Positions 36,813 through 46,196 of a DNA stretch of 64,000 nucleotides are shown in pieces (the stretch's first letter is position 1; each line of letters starts with the position of its first letter). The notes below the pieces were generated by a model. That model was not told the origin of the DNA. It saw only the letters and a list, made by a program, of their open reading frames with translations, and ran no database searches. This stretch comes from an uncultured Prevotellaceae bacterium. Its GTDB lineage: Bacteria > Bacteroidota > Bacteroidia > Bacteroidales > Muribaculaceae. A program made the position numbers and the translations under genes. The DNA lies in assembly GCA_905210415.1 (NCBI GenBank), contig CAJLWM010000006.1, positions 1 to 64,000 on the forward strand. The letters are read 5' to 3'.

Positions 36813-39125
36813 ATGCCTATGAAAAGAATATGTTGTTTATTGGTGGTAATATTTGTGTGTGCTGGCATGGTGGCTCAGCGCCCTGCGCAGCGTGGCGTGC
36901 GCAGCAAGGCTAATAAAACTCAAGTGCAACGTCAGCCTCGTAAACAAGCCCAAAGCCAAGCTCGGGTGCGCTATCTGCTGAAAACGCTTCAACCAGTCGA
37001 CACTTACGCTTACGGCGAGATTGACGGCGTGGAAATGTATGGCGGTGGCACATGGGGCAACGGCTTTTATTTCCAATATACCAATGGCGAGAGTAATCCT
37101 GCGCGTGCGGTGTTTAATCTTGGTGGACAATACGATACCATGAAACTTGTGCTCGGTGTGCGCAAGGGTTCGTATGGTGGGAATCCGCGTGTGGTGACAA
37201 TAGTGGCCGATGGCAATGTGATTTATGATGGAAAACTCACTTATCGCGACATATACAAGCGTATAACGCTTAATGTGAAGGGCGTAAATGAACTGAAATT
37301 TATGCTTCTTGAGGGTAATGGCGACGTGTGTTTTTCGGAAATCACGTTGTGGAAACCAGGTGAAACGCCAAAGGACACTGGATATGAGCCGGCAATGCCT
37401 AAGGAGAAGCAATTGCTTATTCGCGACGTTATGCCGTATACTGCGGTGAACACTTCCACCGGTACGGAGGTGATGCAGCATCACCTTGTGTCGCCAAATC
37501 ACGGCGCAAAGACTGTGAAACTGGGAAATAAGGTCTACGACTACGGCATGATTCTAAAAATGGATGTTGGTCTTGTGGGCAACAATGCCGCTGAAACGCA
37601 TTTCAATCTCAACGGAATGTATGATGTGTTGACCTTCACCGTAGGTCCGGTAAATACATCGAAGGCCACCAATGGCGTTGGGTGGATAACTATCATGGGC
37701 GACGACAAGATACTATATGAATATGAGATAAAGCAAGACGATATCGCTCAACAGGTAAGCCTGAATGTGTCGGGCGTGAAGAAACTTACTGTGGCGAGCG
37801 AACAGGAGAGCCATAGTCTCTATGGTGCTATCGTTGACGCGTGGCTGTATCCGAAGGGGCAGTCGCCTGAGGCAAAGACCGCAGAAAGCGCATCGGGCGA
37901 CTCCACAGGTAAATTGAAACAATTGCCAGATGTGTGCAAGTTGATATCTAATATTCCGCCGTATGCTTTACGCGGCGCGGTAGATCATCAGTTGTATCGT
38001 GGAATGAGCGAGCATGTGGGATTCTCGATGGGTGGTACGCGATATAACGAAGGTTTTATTCTTTATCAGACAGCCCATTTCTTCGACGATAACACCGTTT
38101 CGTTTGCTGCATTCGACCTTGGTGGCGAGTTTGATTATGTGAGTTTCACTACTGGTTTTGTGGGCAAGAGTTGGGTGATGAACAATGATATGCTCTATGT
38201 GTATGCCGATGATAAACTGATCTTGAAAGCGCCGCTCAATGCCACAAGCCCTAATCAGCATTACGTTTTGCCGATAAACAAATGCCGGAAATTGCGTTTT
38301 GAGAATGGCGGGCAGACCATGATGAACGTTGGTGCCTATGGTGTGGCCGACCTTGTGGTGTATCGTGGTAAACCGGTGGAAAACAATCTGTTTATGCATC
38401 CGGCGCCTACTTGTCCTGCAGAAGTTGATTTGATTGATTTGGGTAAGCCGTATCTGCACTATGTTTATACTATGCCAAGTGGCGCTTTTCTTGATGGCTC
38501 CACACGTCGACGCTACTTCACGATGCCTGATGGCACGCGCATCAACAAGGGCTTTGTGTTGCAGACCAGCACGCACTTCTCGCTTGACCATGGCGTGCTG
38601 TCGGGAACCGATAATGCCGCCGGGGCAGTTGTTGGTGCCACTGCGGTTGGTGCATCGTTTGTGGCAGGTGCTGCTGTTGGTGGCACGCTGGTTGGAAGCA
38701 CATTGGCTGGAGTGGCACCGCTACTGTTGCTCGCGGCAGGAGGCGAGGCTGTGGAAAATTCTTGTATTGCATTTAATACCTATGGCGAGTATAGCTCGCT
38801 TACCTTCACTGTGGCGTGCCTCAAAACAGCCGCTGATAGCCAATTGTTGGGTAAGGATGTTTATCAGAAAGATAATAGTCGCTATCGCGAAACTTTGCTT
38901 GTCGGAGCCGATCAAACAGTTGTGGCAGATCTCGCCGTTTGGGAATCGATGCAACCAAAGACCGTGACCATTCCGATTAATAATTGCCAGCAACTCATGT
39001 TCTGGTTGTCGAACACCAATGGCATGTCGGGGCGATATGTGTTCTACGATGTGAAACTATCGAAGACCGCAAAGCCAGAATCCATCCCGTCGGATATGCG
39101 TCAGAAGCGCAAGAAAACTAAGTGA
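36813..39125 (+). CDS. Exported multidomain protein with NPCBM-like repeats
   Basis: 770 residues (or 768 from the ATG at 36819, a more usual signal-peptide start). The signal peptide ends near MVAQ (about 21). The rest appears to be four related beta-sandwich units near 55-190, 200-350, 370-510 and 540-765. Each has a YxxGFxxxxxxx opening and an AFxLGGxYDxxxF-like strand, the look of NPCBM carbohydrate-associated modules. The fourth unit is interrupted near 600-645 by a glycine/alanine-rich hydrophobic stretch (GASFVAGAAVGGTLVGS and so on) that could cross or enter a membrane. No catalytic domain is recognised. Carbohydrate or envelope binding is an inference. Confidence 0.68.
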   Translation: MPMKRICCLLVVIFVCAGMVAQRPAQRGVRSKANKTQVQRQPRKQAQSQARVRYLLKTLQPVDTYAYGEIDGVEMYGGGTWGNGFYFQYTNGESNPARAVFNLGGQYDTMKLVLGVRKGSYGGNPRVVTIVADGNVIYDGKLTYRDIYKRITLNVKGVNELKFMLLEGNGDVCFSEITLWKPGETPKDTGYEPAMPKEKQLLIRDVMPYTAVNTSTGTEVMQHHLVSPNHGAKTVKLGNKVYDYGMILKMDVGLVGNNAAETHFNLNGMYDVLTFTVGPVNTSKATNGVGWITIMGDDKILYEYEIKQDDIAQQVSLNVSGVKKLTVASEQESHSLYGAIVDAWLYPKGQSPEAKTAESASGDSTGKLKQLPDVCKLISNIPPYALRGAVDHQLYRGMSEHVGFSMGGTRYNEGFILYQTAHFFDDNTVSFAAFDLGGEFDYVSFTTGFVGKSWVMNNDMLYVYADDKLILKAPLNATSPNQHYVLPINKCRKLRFENGGQTMMNVGAYGVADLVVYRGKPVENNLFMHPAPTCPAEVDLIDLGKPYLHYVYTMPSGAFLDGSTRRRYFTMPDGTRINKGFVLQTSTHFSLDHGVLSGTDNAAGAVVGATAVGASFVAGAAVGGTLVGSTLAGVAPLLLLAAGGEAVENSCIAFNTYGEYSSLTFTVACLKTAADSQLLGKDVYQKDNSRYRETLLVGADQTVVADLAVWESMQPKTVTIPINNCQQLMFWLSNTNGMSGRYVFYDVKLSKTAKPESIPSDMRQKRKKTK

Positions 39126-39167
39126 TTACAAGTCAGACTTTACCAATGAGATCGCACAAAAAAATGA

Positions 39168-39204
39168 ACTGCACTCCAAAAGTTTCTAACTTTTGGAGTG
39201 CAGT
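39168..39204. terminator. Bidirectional terminator between convergent genes
   Basis: Two perfect 17-base arms (39168-39184, 39188-39204) flank a three-base loop. The minus strand continues with a run of seven T after three bases, serving mrp; the plus side serves the NPCBM-like gene and lacks a strong T run. Confidence 0.85.
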
Positions 39205-39233
39205 CTCATATTGATTAAGCCTATGTAAAAGGA

Positions 39234-40337
39234 TTATTGCATTTCAACCTTTGTGGTAGGAGGTAGGGTGGCGTTGCGTCGTTCGGTTGCTTCTGCTACA
39301 GAGCGAGCCAAATTCATAAATGCGGCACCCGATACTGAGTTTTGCAATACCACAGGTGTACCGTCATCGCCGCCGCGGCAGATGCTTGCCACCAAAGGAA
39401 TCTGTCCGAGCAATGGCACTTCGAGGCGTTCTGCCAATTGCTTGCCGCCATCTTTGCCGAAGATGAAGTATTGTTCATCGGGGTGAGCGGCGGGAGTAAA
39501 CCACGACATGTTTTCCACAAGACCTAAGATTGGCACATTCACTTGTTCGCTCTGGAACATGCTGATGCCTTTACGAGCATCGGCGAGAGCTACTTCTTGT
39601 GGTGTAGACACTACTATAGCGCCGGTGATGGCGAGCGTCTGCACGAGGGTGAGGTGAATGTCGCTTGTGCCAGGAGGCATGTCGATGACGAAATAGTCGA
39701 GGTCGCCCCAATTGGCCTCGGTGATAAGTTGCTTGAGCGCATTGCTTGCCATACCTCCACGCCAAAGCACTGCTTTGTCAGGGTCGACAAGGAATCCGAT
39801 AGAAAGAAGCTTCACGCCATATTTTTCTATCGGAAGAATCATGTCGCGACCATTCACTTTCTCCATATAGAGTTGCTCAGATTCGAGACCGAACATTTTA
39901 GGCATAGACGGGCCGAAGATATCGGCATCGAGCAATCCCACTTTGTAGCCAAGTTGCGCAAGAGCCACAGCAAGGTTGGCAGCAACGGTAGATTTGCCCA
40001 CACCGCCTTTGCCCGACGATACGCCGATGATATTTTTCACGCCGGCGAGAGGGCGCTCAGGCTTTGGAGCGGCAGGTTTGCGGATGATTGTGGCGATGTT
40101 GCCTTTAATGTCGATTTCGTCGCTAATGTATGTGAGAAGTGCTGTTTCGGCCGACTTGATGAGAGATTTCATGAATGGGTCGGTAGGCTTGTCGAAAATC
40201 AGAGAGAACGACACTTTGTTGCCGTCGATGCGTATGTCGTCGGCTACCATGCCCGAGCTGACAATATCTTTGCCAGTGCCAGGGTAGCGCACTTTGGAGA
40301 GAGCGTCGAGTATGAGTTTTGGATATAATCTTTCCAT
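39234..40337 (-). CDS. mrp: Mrp/NBP35-type iron-sulfur cluster carrier ATPase
   Basis: 367 residues from the ATG at 40337, 16 bases after trmB; the longer frame would overlap trmB with a lysine-rich head. An N-terminal MIP18/DUF59 domain (about 1-95) is followed by a ParA-type ATPase with the deviant Walker A GKGGVGKST (109-117). The Mrp-specific NMSWF and PPGTSDIHL motifs are present. Such proteins hold and pass on Fe-S clusters to target enzymes in the cytoplasm. The CxxC cluster motif of some relatives is not evident after NMSWF, so cluster binding may differ. Confidence 0.93.
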   Translation of the reverse strand: MERLYPKLILDALSKVRYPGTGKDIVSSGMVADDIRIDGNKVSFSLIFDKPTDPFMKSLIKSAETALLTYISDEIDIKGNIATIIRKPAAPKPERPLAGVKNIIGVSSGKGGVGKSTVAANLAVALAQLGYKVGLLDADIFGPSMPKMFGLESEQLYMEKVNGRDMILPIEKYGVKLLSIGFLVDPDKAVLWRGGMASNALKQLITEANWGDLDYFVIDMPPGTSDIHLTLVQTLAITGAIVVSTPQEVALADARKGISMFQSEQVNVPILGLVENMSWFTPAAHPDEQYFIFGKDGGKQLAERLEVPLLGQIPLVASICRGGDDGTPVVLQNSVSGAAFMNLARSVAEATERRNATLPPTTKVEMQ

Positions 40338-40353
40338 TATTTTATTGATTTTT

Positions 40354-41139
40354 TTATTCTTCTTCGTTTTGTTGTTCTCCGCCGTCAATCATCTGTGGGC
40401 ATTGTATGTATCCACGAGAGAAACTGCGGTAGGTGTCTTCTTCAATCTCAATATCAGGTTCGGCGAGTTCGCCATTGAGAGGAAGGTGGAATTTGATGTA
40501 TTTGATAGTCAGACCGCGGGCAAGCCATTGGCGCTCGTAGTAAGTCTTTATTTCAAGGATGTCGTCGGCGATGCCAGAGCCATAAAGGTTGTTGGTGTTG
40601 ACCTCGGTGTCGAAGTTGTTGAGGCGCACCAGTGCATCGGTGTAGGTGTAGAGGAAAGGGCTATCAGTCTTGAGATGCACGATGCCGCCATCGCTGAGGA
40701 TGTTGCGATAAAGCGCAAGGAAGCGAGTGCTGGTGAGGCGTTTGCGCACTTTCTTCATCTGAGGATCGGGGAATGTGATCCATATCTCGCTCACCTCGCC
40801 ATTGGCAAAGAAGTGCTCGATCAATTCGATGTCGGTGCGAAGGAAAGCCACATTGGTGATGCCTTCCTTGGTGGCTTCGGTGGCGCCAGTCCACATGCGC
40901 GCGCCTTTGCAGTCTATTCCGATATAGTTTTTGTTGGGGAATCGGCGAGCCAAGCCTACTGCGTATTCACCTTTGCCGCAGCCCAATTCCAGCACGATAG
41001 GATTGTCGTTGTGGAAAAACTCTTGGTTCCACTTGCCCTTTAGAGGAAATTCCTCTTTTTGTATTCTTGCGAAAGGATACTGCAGCACGCAACTGAGTGT
41101 ATCCATTTCGGCGAACTTTTTCAGTTTGTTTTTACCCAT
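40354..41139 (-). CDS. trmB: tRNA (guanine-N7-)-methyltransferase
   Basis: 261 residues. TrmB makes m7G46 in the variable loop of tRNAs using S-adenosylmethionine. The SAM site is seen in [16 protein letters not shown], and [17 protein letters not shown] is the family signature with the catalytic-region Asp-Pro. A C-terminal extension of about 40 residues is common in Bacteroidales. It lies upstream of mrp in the same transcript. Confidence 0.95.
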   Translation of the reverse strand: MGKNKLKKFAEMDTLSCVLQYPFARIQKEEFPLKGKWNQEFFHNDNPIVLELGCGKGEYAVGLARRFPNKNYIGIDCKGARMWTGATEATKEGITNVAFLRTDIELIEHFFANGEVSEIWITFPDPQMKKVRKRLTSTRFLALYRNILSDGGIVHLKTDSPFLYTYTDALVRLNNFDTEVNTNNLYGSGIADDILEIKTYYERQWLARGLTIKYIKFHLPLNGELAEPDIEIEEDTYRSFSRGYIQCPQMIDGGEQQNEEE

Positions 41140-41187
41140 AAAATTTCAGCCTAATAGATTTGTAGTGATTGTGAAGAGGGTGGAGCA

Positions 41188-43266
41188 TTAATATACCGCC
41201 ACTTTGGTCTTGCCCACGATGTAAATGCCCGGTTCGGCAACATCGTAGACGTTCTTGCCAGCGTTCACCGTGAGTTTTGTGGTGATGCCGGCCGCAGTGG
41301 TGAGTTGTAGTGTGGTGTCGACTGGCGACAACACTATGATATGAAGCCCTGAGGCGTATATTTTCATTCCGTTGATTGTAGGGGCGTCGATGCCAGTGAA
41401 GGTGGTGTTTATCGCAAGGTCGGCAAAGTGATGCTCAATGCAGTTGGTGCTGCCATCGTTGCTATCGACTTGCGAGAAGATGATATTATCCACTGTGATA
41501 ACCCCATTAGATTCTTGCTCTGGAGAAAGTCCGGTGATTTTGTAAGAGAACAGCGCTTGAGAGTCGTTGCTGAAACTTGCGTTTGCTGTAGAGTAAGCTA
41601 TCACGCGCACTTTGTTGTCGGCAATCGGCTTCTCGATTATGCAGTGGCTGTCTGTGAAGCGAGGCGATGCACTGATTGTCTTGCCATCGGTGGTGATAAA
41701 CTTGCTATCGGCAGGGATGGTGATGTCGCACTGGAATGCCGAGAAATCCACGGCGTTGACAAGCGCGATGTTCACGTCGGTGTGTTCGCCGCGAACCACT
41801 ACTATGTCGCCACATTGCAGATGGCTGGTGCTTGTCTGTGTGGCAGCAGATTTGTTTGCGGTGGCAATTGTGCTAACCACGGTGCTTACGTCGCTATCGT
41901 TGACAGCGTCGTCAACGTTGGCGTCGGCGGCCTCATATAGAAAGTTATTTGGCGTTTTGCCGTTGATGTGGCTTACGATGGTGGTGATGTCGTTGATGTT
42001 GATTTCGCTATTGTTGTCGGCATCGCCGTTCAGTGTATGCTTGAAATCTTTCCATTGCTCGCCTGTGCGATATCCTGCGGCATCGGCTTTAGTGGTTAGC
42101 AGCACGTTGGATGGCGTGATACCGCTGAAAACCGCTTCGCCCAAGGCAGGGGCTTCGCTATTGATGCTTGTTATCTTTTCAAGAGAAGTCATGTTGGCAA
42201 AAGCGTAATCACCGATAGATGCCATTGCTTCAGGAAGCACCAATTTGTTTGTTTGGTTCCAACCGTAGAAGGCGTAGTTGCTAATTTCGTTGGTGTCGTG
42301 ATTGATGCCAGTTGTGGTGGCACCATTGCAGCCAGCAAATTGCAAGGCAGAGATGCTTGATGCGCAGTTGCCAAGGTCGATGCTGGTGATGTGGGTGCCG
42401 TAGTAGAATGCTCCCTCACTGATGTGAGTGATGCTTTCGGGAATAGCCACTTCGCGCAGGTGTGATGTAGCGAAAGCATACTTTGGAATCACTTTCAGTT
42501 TCGGGCAATTCGCGAAATTGAATGTGCTGATGCCGCTGCCCATAAATGCACCTTCACCTATAGTGGCAAGTGCGCAGTTTTCGCCTACTGTGATTGTGAG
42601 AGCTTCGTTGCTGCATCCGCTGAATGCGCGTTGCTGTATTTCGCTCACGCTCTTGCCGAGATTGGCAGAGGCGAGAGCCGTGCAGCCGATGAATGCTTCT
42701 TTGCCGATGGTGATGTTGGCTTTGCGACTATTGTCGCTGATGGTGACAGCCGAGAGAGCTGTGCAGTGAGAGAATGCTCCCTCGCCAACGTGGGTGACCG
42801 AAGCAGGCAAGGTGATATCTTTGATGCCGCTTGCCGAGAAGGCATAAGCCGCGATAGAGTCGATTTGCTCAGGAAGGACGATATGCTCAAGATTGTCGCA
42901 GCCGAAGAAAGCGCTTTCGCCGATGACTGTGGCAGATGCCGGCAGAGTGATGTTTGCGATGTGGCTTCCTGCAAAGCATGCCGTAGGGATGGTGTTGCTT
43001 GCAAACGAGCGTGCGTTCACAAAAATAGGTTTGCTTGATTCGCAAGCCTCGATTGTGCATTTGCCCATGTTGAGTGTTTGCAACTGCGTCAGGCTGTCGG
43101 CGATAAATTTAAAGTCGAATGCGTTGATTGTGCCGTTGATGTCAAGAGACACAACTGTGTTGTCGCTAACGGTTTCTGATAGTTTGCCAGCGGTGCAGTT
43201 GATTGTAATCGCTTGTGCACTAAAGGTTGCGAGCGAAAGTGCTATGTATAAAATTGGTTTGAGCAT
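41188..43266 (-). CDS. BspA-like leucine-rich repeat surface protein
   Basis: 692 residues: signal peptide (1-19), then LRR_5/BspA-type repeats to about 395, recognisable as recurring VTxIGExAFxGCxxL-like units such as SVTHVGEGAFSHCTAL. Next a dockerin-like pair near 395-450 (GDADNNSEININDITTIVSHI and a second Asp-rich copy) and a beta-rich domain. The last 70 residues resemble a T9SS-type tail ending KTKVAVY. Such proteins bind host or bacterial ligands at the surface, although this one's partner is unknown. It has its own promoter, enclosed by an inverted repeat. Confidence 0.85.
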   Translation of the reverse strand: MLKPILYIALSLATFSAQAITINCTAGKLSETVSDNTVVSLDINGTINAFDFKFIADSLTQLQTLNMGKCTIEACESSKPIFVNARSFASNTIPTACFAGSHIANITLPASATVIGESAFFGCDNLEHIVLPEQIDSIAAYAFSASGIKDITLPASVTHVGEGAFSHCTALSAVTISDNSRKANITIGKEAFIGCTALASANLGKSVSEIQQRAFSGCSNEALTITVGENCALATIGEGAFMGSGISTFNFANCPKLKVIPKYAFATSHLREVAIPESITHISEGAFYYGTHITSIDLGNCASSISALQFAGCNGATTTGINHDTNEISNYAFYGWNQTNKLVLPEAMASIGDYAFANMTSLEKITSINSEAPALGEAVFSGITPSNVLLTTKADAAGYRTGEQWKDFKHTLNGDADNNSEININDITTIVSHINGKTPNNFLYEAADANVDDAVNDSDVSTVVSTIATANKSAATQTSTSHLQCGDIVVVRGEHTDVNIALVNAVDFSAFQCDITIPADSKFITTDGKTISASPRFTDSHCIIEKPIADNKVRVIAYSTANASFSNDSQALFSYKITGLSPEQESNGVITVDNIIFSQVDSNDGSTNCIEHHFADLAINTTFTGIDAPTINGMKIYASGLHIIVLSPVDTTLQLTTAAGITTKLTVNAGKNVYDVAEPGIYIVGKTKVAVY

Positions 43267-43268
43267 AG

Positions 43269-43316
43269 ATTGTCTATTTTAATACAAAAATACGAACAAA
43301 TTTTTTGATAGACAAT
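43269..43316. repeat. Nine-base inverted repeat around a promoter
   Basis: ATTGTCTAT (43269-43277) and its exact inverse ATAGACAAT (43308-43316) enclose 30 bases that contain the -7 box of the BspA-like gene; the right arm carries its -33 TTG. It could be an operator, a hairpin or, less likely, an invertible segment. Confidence 0.6.
43285..43315 (-). promoter_or_regulatory. Promoter of the BspA-like gene
   Basis: On the minus strand TTG (43315-43313), 20 bases, then TATTTTTG (43292-43285). The start would be about 10 bases before the start codon, so the leader is very short. Confidence 0.7.
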
Positions 43317-43378
43317 GTTTTGATGTTGTTAATTCTTGGGGCGATATGGTAACTTGCGGAGAATAGCAGAAAAACAAG

Positions 43379-43410
43379 CGGAGGTTGTGTCGAAAGAGAC
43401 ACAACCTCCG
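43379..43410 (-). terminator. Terminator after rpmA
   Basis: Perfect 13-base arms (43379-43391, 43398-43410) with a six-base loop. The minus strand continues CTTGTTTTTC. It closes rplU-rpmA. Confidence 0.88.
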
Positions 43411-43441
43411 TGATTCGGTTTGTTTAATTGCTTACGAGCAA

Positions 43442-43708
43442 TTAGTTGTTTTCGCTTTGAACTGGATCAACGCAGATGTATGAGCGACCAGCCTTGGTCT
43501 TGAATACAACTGTGCCATCAACAAGAGCGTAAAGAGTGTGGTCCTTACCCATACCAACGTTTAGACCTGGATGGTGAACTGTACCACGTTGACGCTTGAT
43601 TATGTTGCCAGCCTTTGCAAAAGCGCCACCAAAAATCTTAATGCCGAGTCGTTTGCTTTCTGACTCACGGCCGTTCTTAGAACTACCTACACCTTTTTTA
43701 TGTGCCAT
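43442..43708 (-). CDS. rpmA: 50S ribosomal protein L27
   Basis: 88 residues, starting [22 protein letters not shown], the standard L27 N-terminus that reaches the peptidyl-transferase centre. No cleavable N-terminal extension of the Firmicutes type is present. It follows rplU by 20 bases in the usual rplU-rpmA pair. Confidence 0.99.
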   Translation of the reverse strand: MAHKKGVGSSKNGRESESKRLGIKIFGGAFAKAGNIIKRQRGTVHHPGLNVGMGKDHTLYALVDGTVVFKTKAGRSYICVDPVQSENN

Positions 43709-43728
43709 TTCTTTAAAATTTTTAGGGG

Positions 43729-44049
43729 TTAAGCAATAACGTCTTTAATCACTACTTTGGTGAAGTATTGGCGGTGACCGTTCAAACGGCGATAGCCCTT
43801 ACGTCTCTTCTTCTTGAAGACAATGACGTGTTCACCTTTTACCAATGGTTCTGCTACTTCGCAAACCACCTTTGCTCCTTCAACGGTAGGAGCGCCGACT
43901 TTAACGTCACCGTCAGCGTCGATAAGAAGAACGTCAGCAAATTCTACTGAATCGCCAGCCTTAGCTTCTTCGCCGAGATAGTGGACAAACAAATATTTGC
44001 CAGCTTCAGCCTTGAATTGTTGTCCCTTGATACTTACAATTGCGTACAT
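43729..44049 (-). CDS. rplU: 50S ribosomal protein L21
   Basis: 106 residues. [18 protein letters not shown] at the start and [15 protein letters not shown] near the end are the L21 pattern. It binds 23S rRNA in the large subunit. The gene has a consensus promoter about 85 bases upstream, and the leader shows no L21-type regulatory fold that I can recognise. Confidence 0.99.
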   Translation of the reverse strand: MYAIVSIKGQQFKAEAGKYLFVHYLGEEAKAGDSVEFADVLLIDADGDVKVGAPTVEGAKVVCEVAEPLVKGEHVIVFKKKRRKGYRRLNGHRQYFTKVVIKDVIA

Positions 44050-44139
44050 TTAAAATAATAATGTTACAAAGTTAACCCGAGAGGCGGATGCTTATGGTGT
44101 GGCATCTCTTCGTTAGAGCCTTCTGCGGAAAATGCGGTG

Positions 44140-44170
44140 CAAAGTTAATAATAAATTTGCTTGTTACCAA
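44140..44170 (-). promoter_or_regulatory. Promoter of rplU-rpmA
   Basis: On the minus strand TTG (44170-44168), 20 bases, then TAACTTTG (44147-44140), a full consensus match. A second TAACTTTG at 44074-44067 has no -33 partner. Confidence 0.78.
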
Positions 44171-44285
44171 AGGTTTGGCAAATAATTTATGCTAAATCTT
44201 CGGCAATTGTATATATCTGAGAATTTGCATCATAGATGTAGATGCAAAAGTGATATTTTTTCTTGTTTGGGGGCGACTTTCGGTC

Positions 44286-44789
44286 TTACATTGTGTAAGG
44301 CATAAAGTCGCAAGAGCGCTTTTTGAGCATCACCACAGCATAGGCTGCAATGCCTTCGCCACGACCGGTGTAGCCAAGGCGTTCGGTAGTGGTGGCTTTA
44401 ATGGAGATGAGTGTAGGGCTGCAGTTGAGGCACCAAGCTATGGCTTCTTGCATAGCCATGATGTGAGGGTTGATTTTTGGTTGCTCGCAGCAGATGGTGA
44501 TGTCGGCGTTGCCGAGTTGGTAGCCTTGCACATCGATGAGTTTGTTGACCTCGGTGAGAAGTTTCTTGCTATCGATGCCTTTGTATTTAGGGTCTTTGTC
44601 GGGGAAATGATGGCCGATGTCGCCAAGATTGGCAGCACCAAGCATCGCATCGCAGAGTGCGTGGATAGCCACGTCGGCATCGCTATGTCCTAACAATCCT
44701 TTTTCGTATGGTATTTTGATACCACCAAGCCATAGTTCGCGGTCTTCTACAAGACGGTGAACGTCAAAGCCCATTCCAACTCGAAACAT
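44286..44789 (-). CDS. ispF: 2-C-methyl-D-erythritol 2,4-cyclodiphosphate synthase
   Basis: 167 residues, normal size. IspF forms the cyclic diphosphate in the non-mevalonate (MEP) isoprenoid pathway. Metal ligands are expected at Asp9, His11 (GFDVHRL) and His43 (DVAIHALCDAMLGA); TTTERLGYTGRGEGIAAYAV is the C-terminal signature. It lies 36 bases after porV on the same strand, the only isoprenoid gene here. Confidence 0.97.
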   Translation of the reverse strand: MFRVGMGFDVHRLVEDRELWLGGIKIPYEKGLLGHSDADVAIHALCDAMLGAANLGDIGHHFPDKDPKYKGIDSKKLLTEVNKLIDVQGYQLGNADITICCEQPKINPHIMAMQEAIAWCLNCSPTLISIKATTTERLGYTGRGEGIAAYAVVMLKKRSCDFMPYTM

Positions 44790-44825
44790 AATTATAAATG
44801 TGTGTGCTTTATTGATTAATCAAAT

Positions 44826-46028
44826 TTATTTTCTTCTGCCTCCAAGCAGTTCGCGGATTCCGTCCATGTCAAACGATAGTGTGAATCGAAGAGTCTGGTC
44901 GAGAGGGCTGCTTTGTGCGGTTGCAATCATATAAGCGGCATCAATCTTGATGACGTTGAGAGCGAAACCGGCACCGAAGCCGAAGTATTGGCGATCGCCC
45001 TTGTAGGCACTTTCGTGGAAGTAACCGCCGCGGATGAAGAATTGTTGGTTGTAGCCATATTCTGCACCTATAGAGTAGTTGATCTCGCGAAGTTCTTCCT
45101 TAAATCCGCCAGGAGCATCGGTGAACGACTTGAAAATGCCTGTGATAGGCGACATGTCTTTCCAGTCTTGTAGAGCTTGTTCGTATTGCTCGTTGTCTTT
45201 ATAGTCGGAACTGCGTGGACGGGTAGGCACGAGCAGTTTGTTGAAGTCGGCAGAGAGTGTGAGGTTGTGGTAGTCGGCAAGAGGGAATGTAAATGCTGTA
45301 CCCAATCTTAAGTTGGTAGGCAAGAAAGCAGGGTTGTTGCCGCCGTTGTAGCCTACTTTAGAACCGATGTTTGAGATATTCCAACCGAGAGACCATTGGC
45401 ACTCGTTTCTGCCGATGATAGGGTATGAGGTGAAGTAACCCGAGATGTCGGCAGCGAAAGCAGAAGCGCCTTTTGTGCGGTCGCTCGAACCACCTTCGGT
45501 AAATCCGAGGTCAGAATAGATGTAGCGCAAAACTACACCCATAGAGTATTTTTCAGAGAGCTTGCGTGAATAACCCAAGTCAACAGCCATTTCAAATGGG
45601 TTGATGCTCGATAGGGTTGCGCCCTCGTAGTCTTTCGAAACAATTTCGCCAAGCGAGAAGTAGCGAAGCGAAGCACTCACTGCTTGGTTGTCGGAACTGC
45701 CCACCTTCCAGTATCCTGCAGCGTTGGCAAGGAATATGTCGTTGACGAGTTTGCGAAGCCATGGGGTGTATGACAGCGATACACCAGCTTGGCTATATGC
45801 AAATGCATATTTTGATGCGTTCCAGAATTGAGAGTTTACATCAGGGTCGGTGGCAGCACCGAGGTCTCCCATAGATGCTCCGCGAGCATCAGGAGTGATA
45901 CTTAGCGAGGTCACACCAGTGGTGATAGGGTTGAATTCATTCTTGATGTTGTCGTCGGCATAAGTGGTGGGGCAAGTCGTGCTGAATGCCGCAGCGAGCA
46001 TCGACGATATGATTGTGAGTTTTTTCAT
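44826..46028 (-). CDS. porV: T9SS outer-membrane shuttle protein PorV (LptO)
   Basis: 400 residues with a signal peptide (about 1-24) and a 14-strand FadL-like barrel. The opening ITTGVTSLSITPDARGASMGDLGAATDPDVNSQFWNASK (split here as the family signature) is diagnostic of PorV. PorV collects cargo from the SprA translocon and brings it to the PorU sortase complex. porU lies directly upstream on the same strand, as in Porphyromonas, but a terminator between them suggests separate transcription. Confidence 0.95.
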   Translation of the reverse strand: MKKLTIISSMLAAAFSTTCPTTYADDNIKNEFNPITTGVTSLSITPDARGASMGDLGAATDPDVNSQFWNASKYAFAYSQAGVSLSYTPWLRKLVNDIFLANAAGYWKVGSSDNQAVSASLRYFSLGEIVSKDYEGATLSSINPFEMAVDLGYSRKLSEKYSMGVVLRYIYSDLGFTEGGSSDRTKGASAFAADISGYFTSYPIIGRNECQWSLGWNISNIGSKVGYNGGNNPAFLPTNLRLGTAFTFPLADYHNLTLSADFNKLLVPTRPRSSDYKDNEQYEQALQDWKDMSPITGIFKSFTDAPGGFKEELREINYSIGAEYGYNQQFFIRGGYFHESAYKGDRQYFGFGAGFALNVIKIDAAYMIATAQSSPLDQTLRFTLSFDMDGIRELLGGRRK

Positions 46029-46118
46029 TTTCAGTCTATTGTAAAATACGTCTAATCATAATAACTTGTTTTATCGTTTTTTATTGTGCCACGACCTTTA
46101 AAAGAGGATAAAAAAATA

Positions 46119-46157
46119 GTTGCTGCATCATCACAATGCGTGAGATGGTGCAGCAAC
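46119..46157 (-). terminator. Terminator after porU
   Basis: Two 14-base arms (46119-46132, 46144-46157) pair throughout with one G-T pair. The minus strand ends TATTTTTTTATC. It separates porU from porV. Confidence 0.9.
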
Positions 46158-46196
46158 TTGTGGATGGCTGGCAGAGAAAGCGCCGTTACATGGCGA

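Noticed and set aside
39543..41043. Plus-strand frames opposite mrp and trmB
   Set aside because: Both overlap confidently identified genes and have mirror-frame composition.
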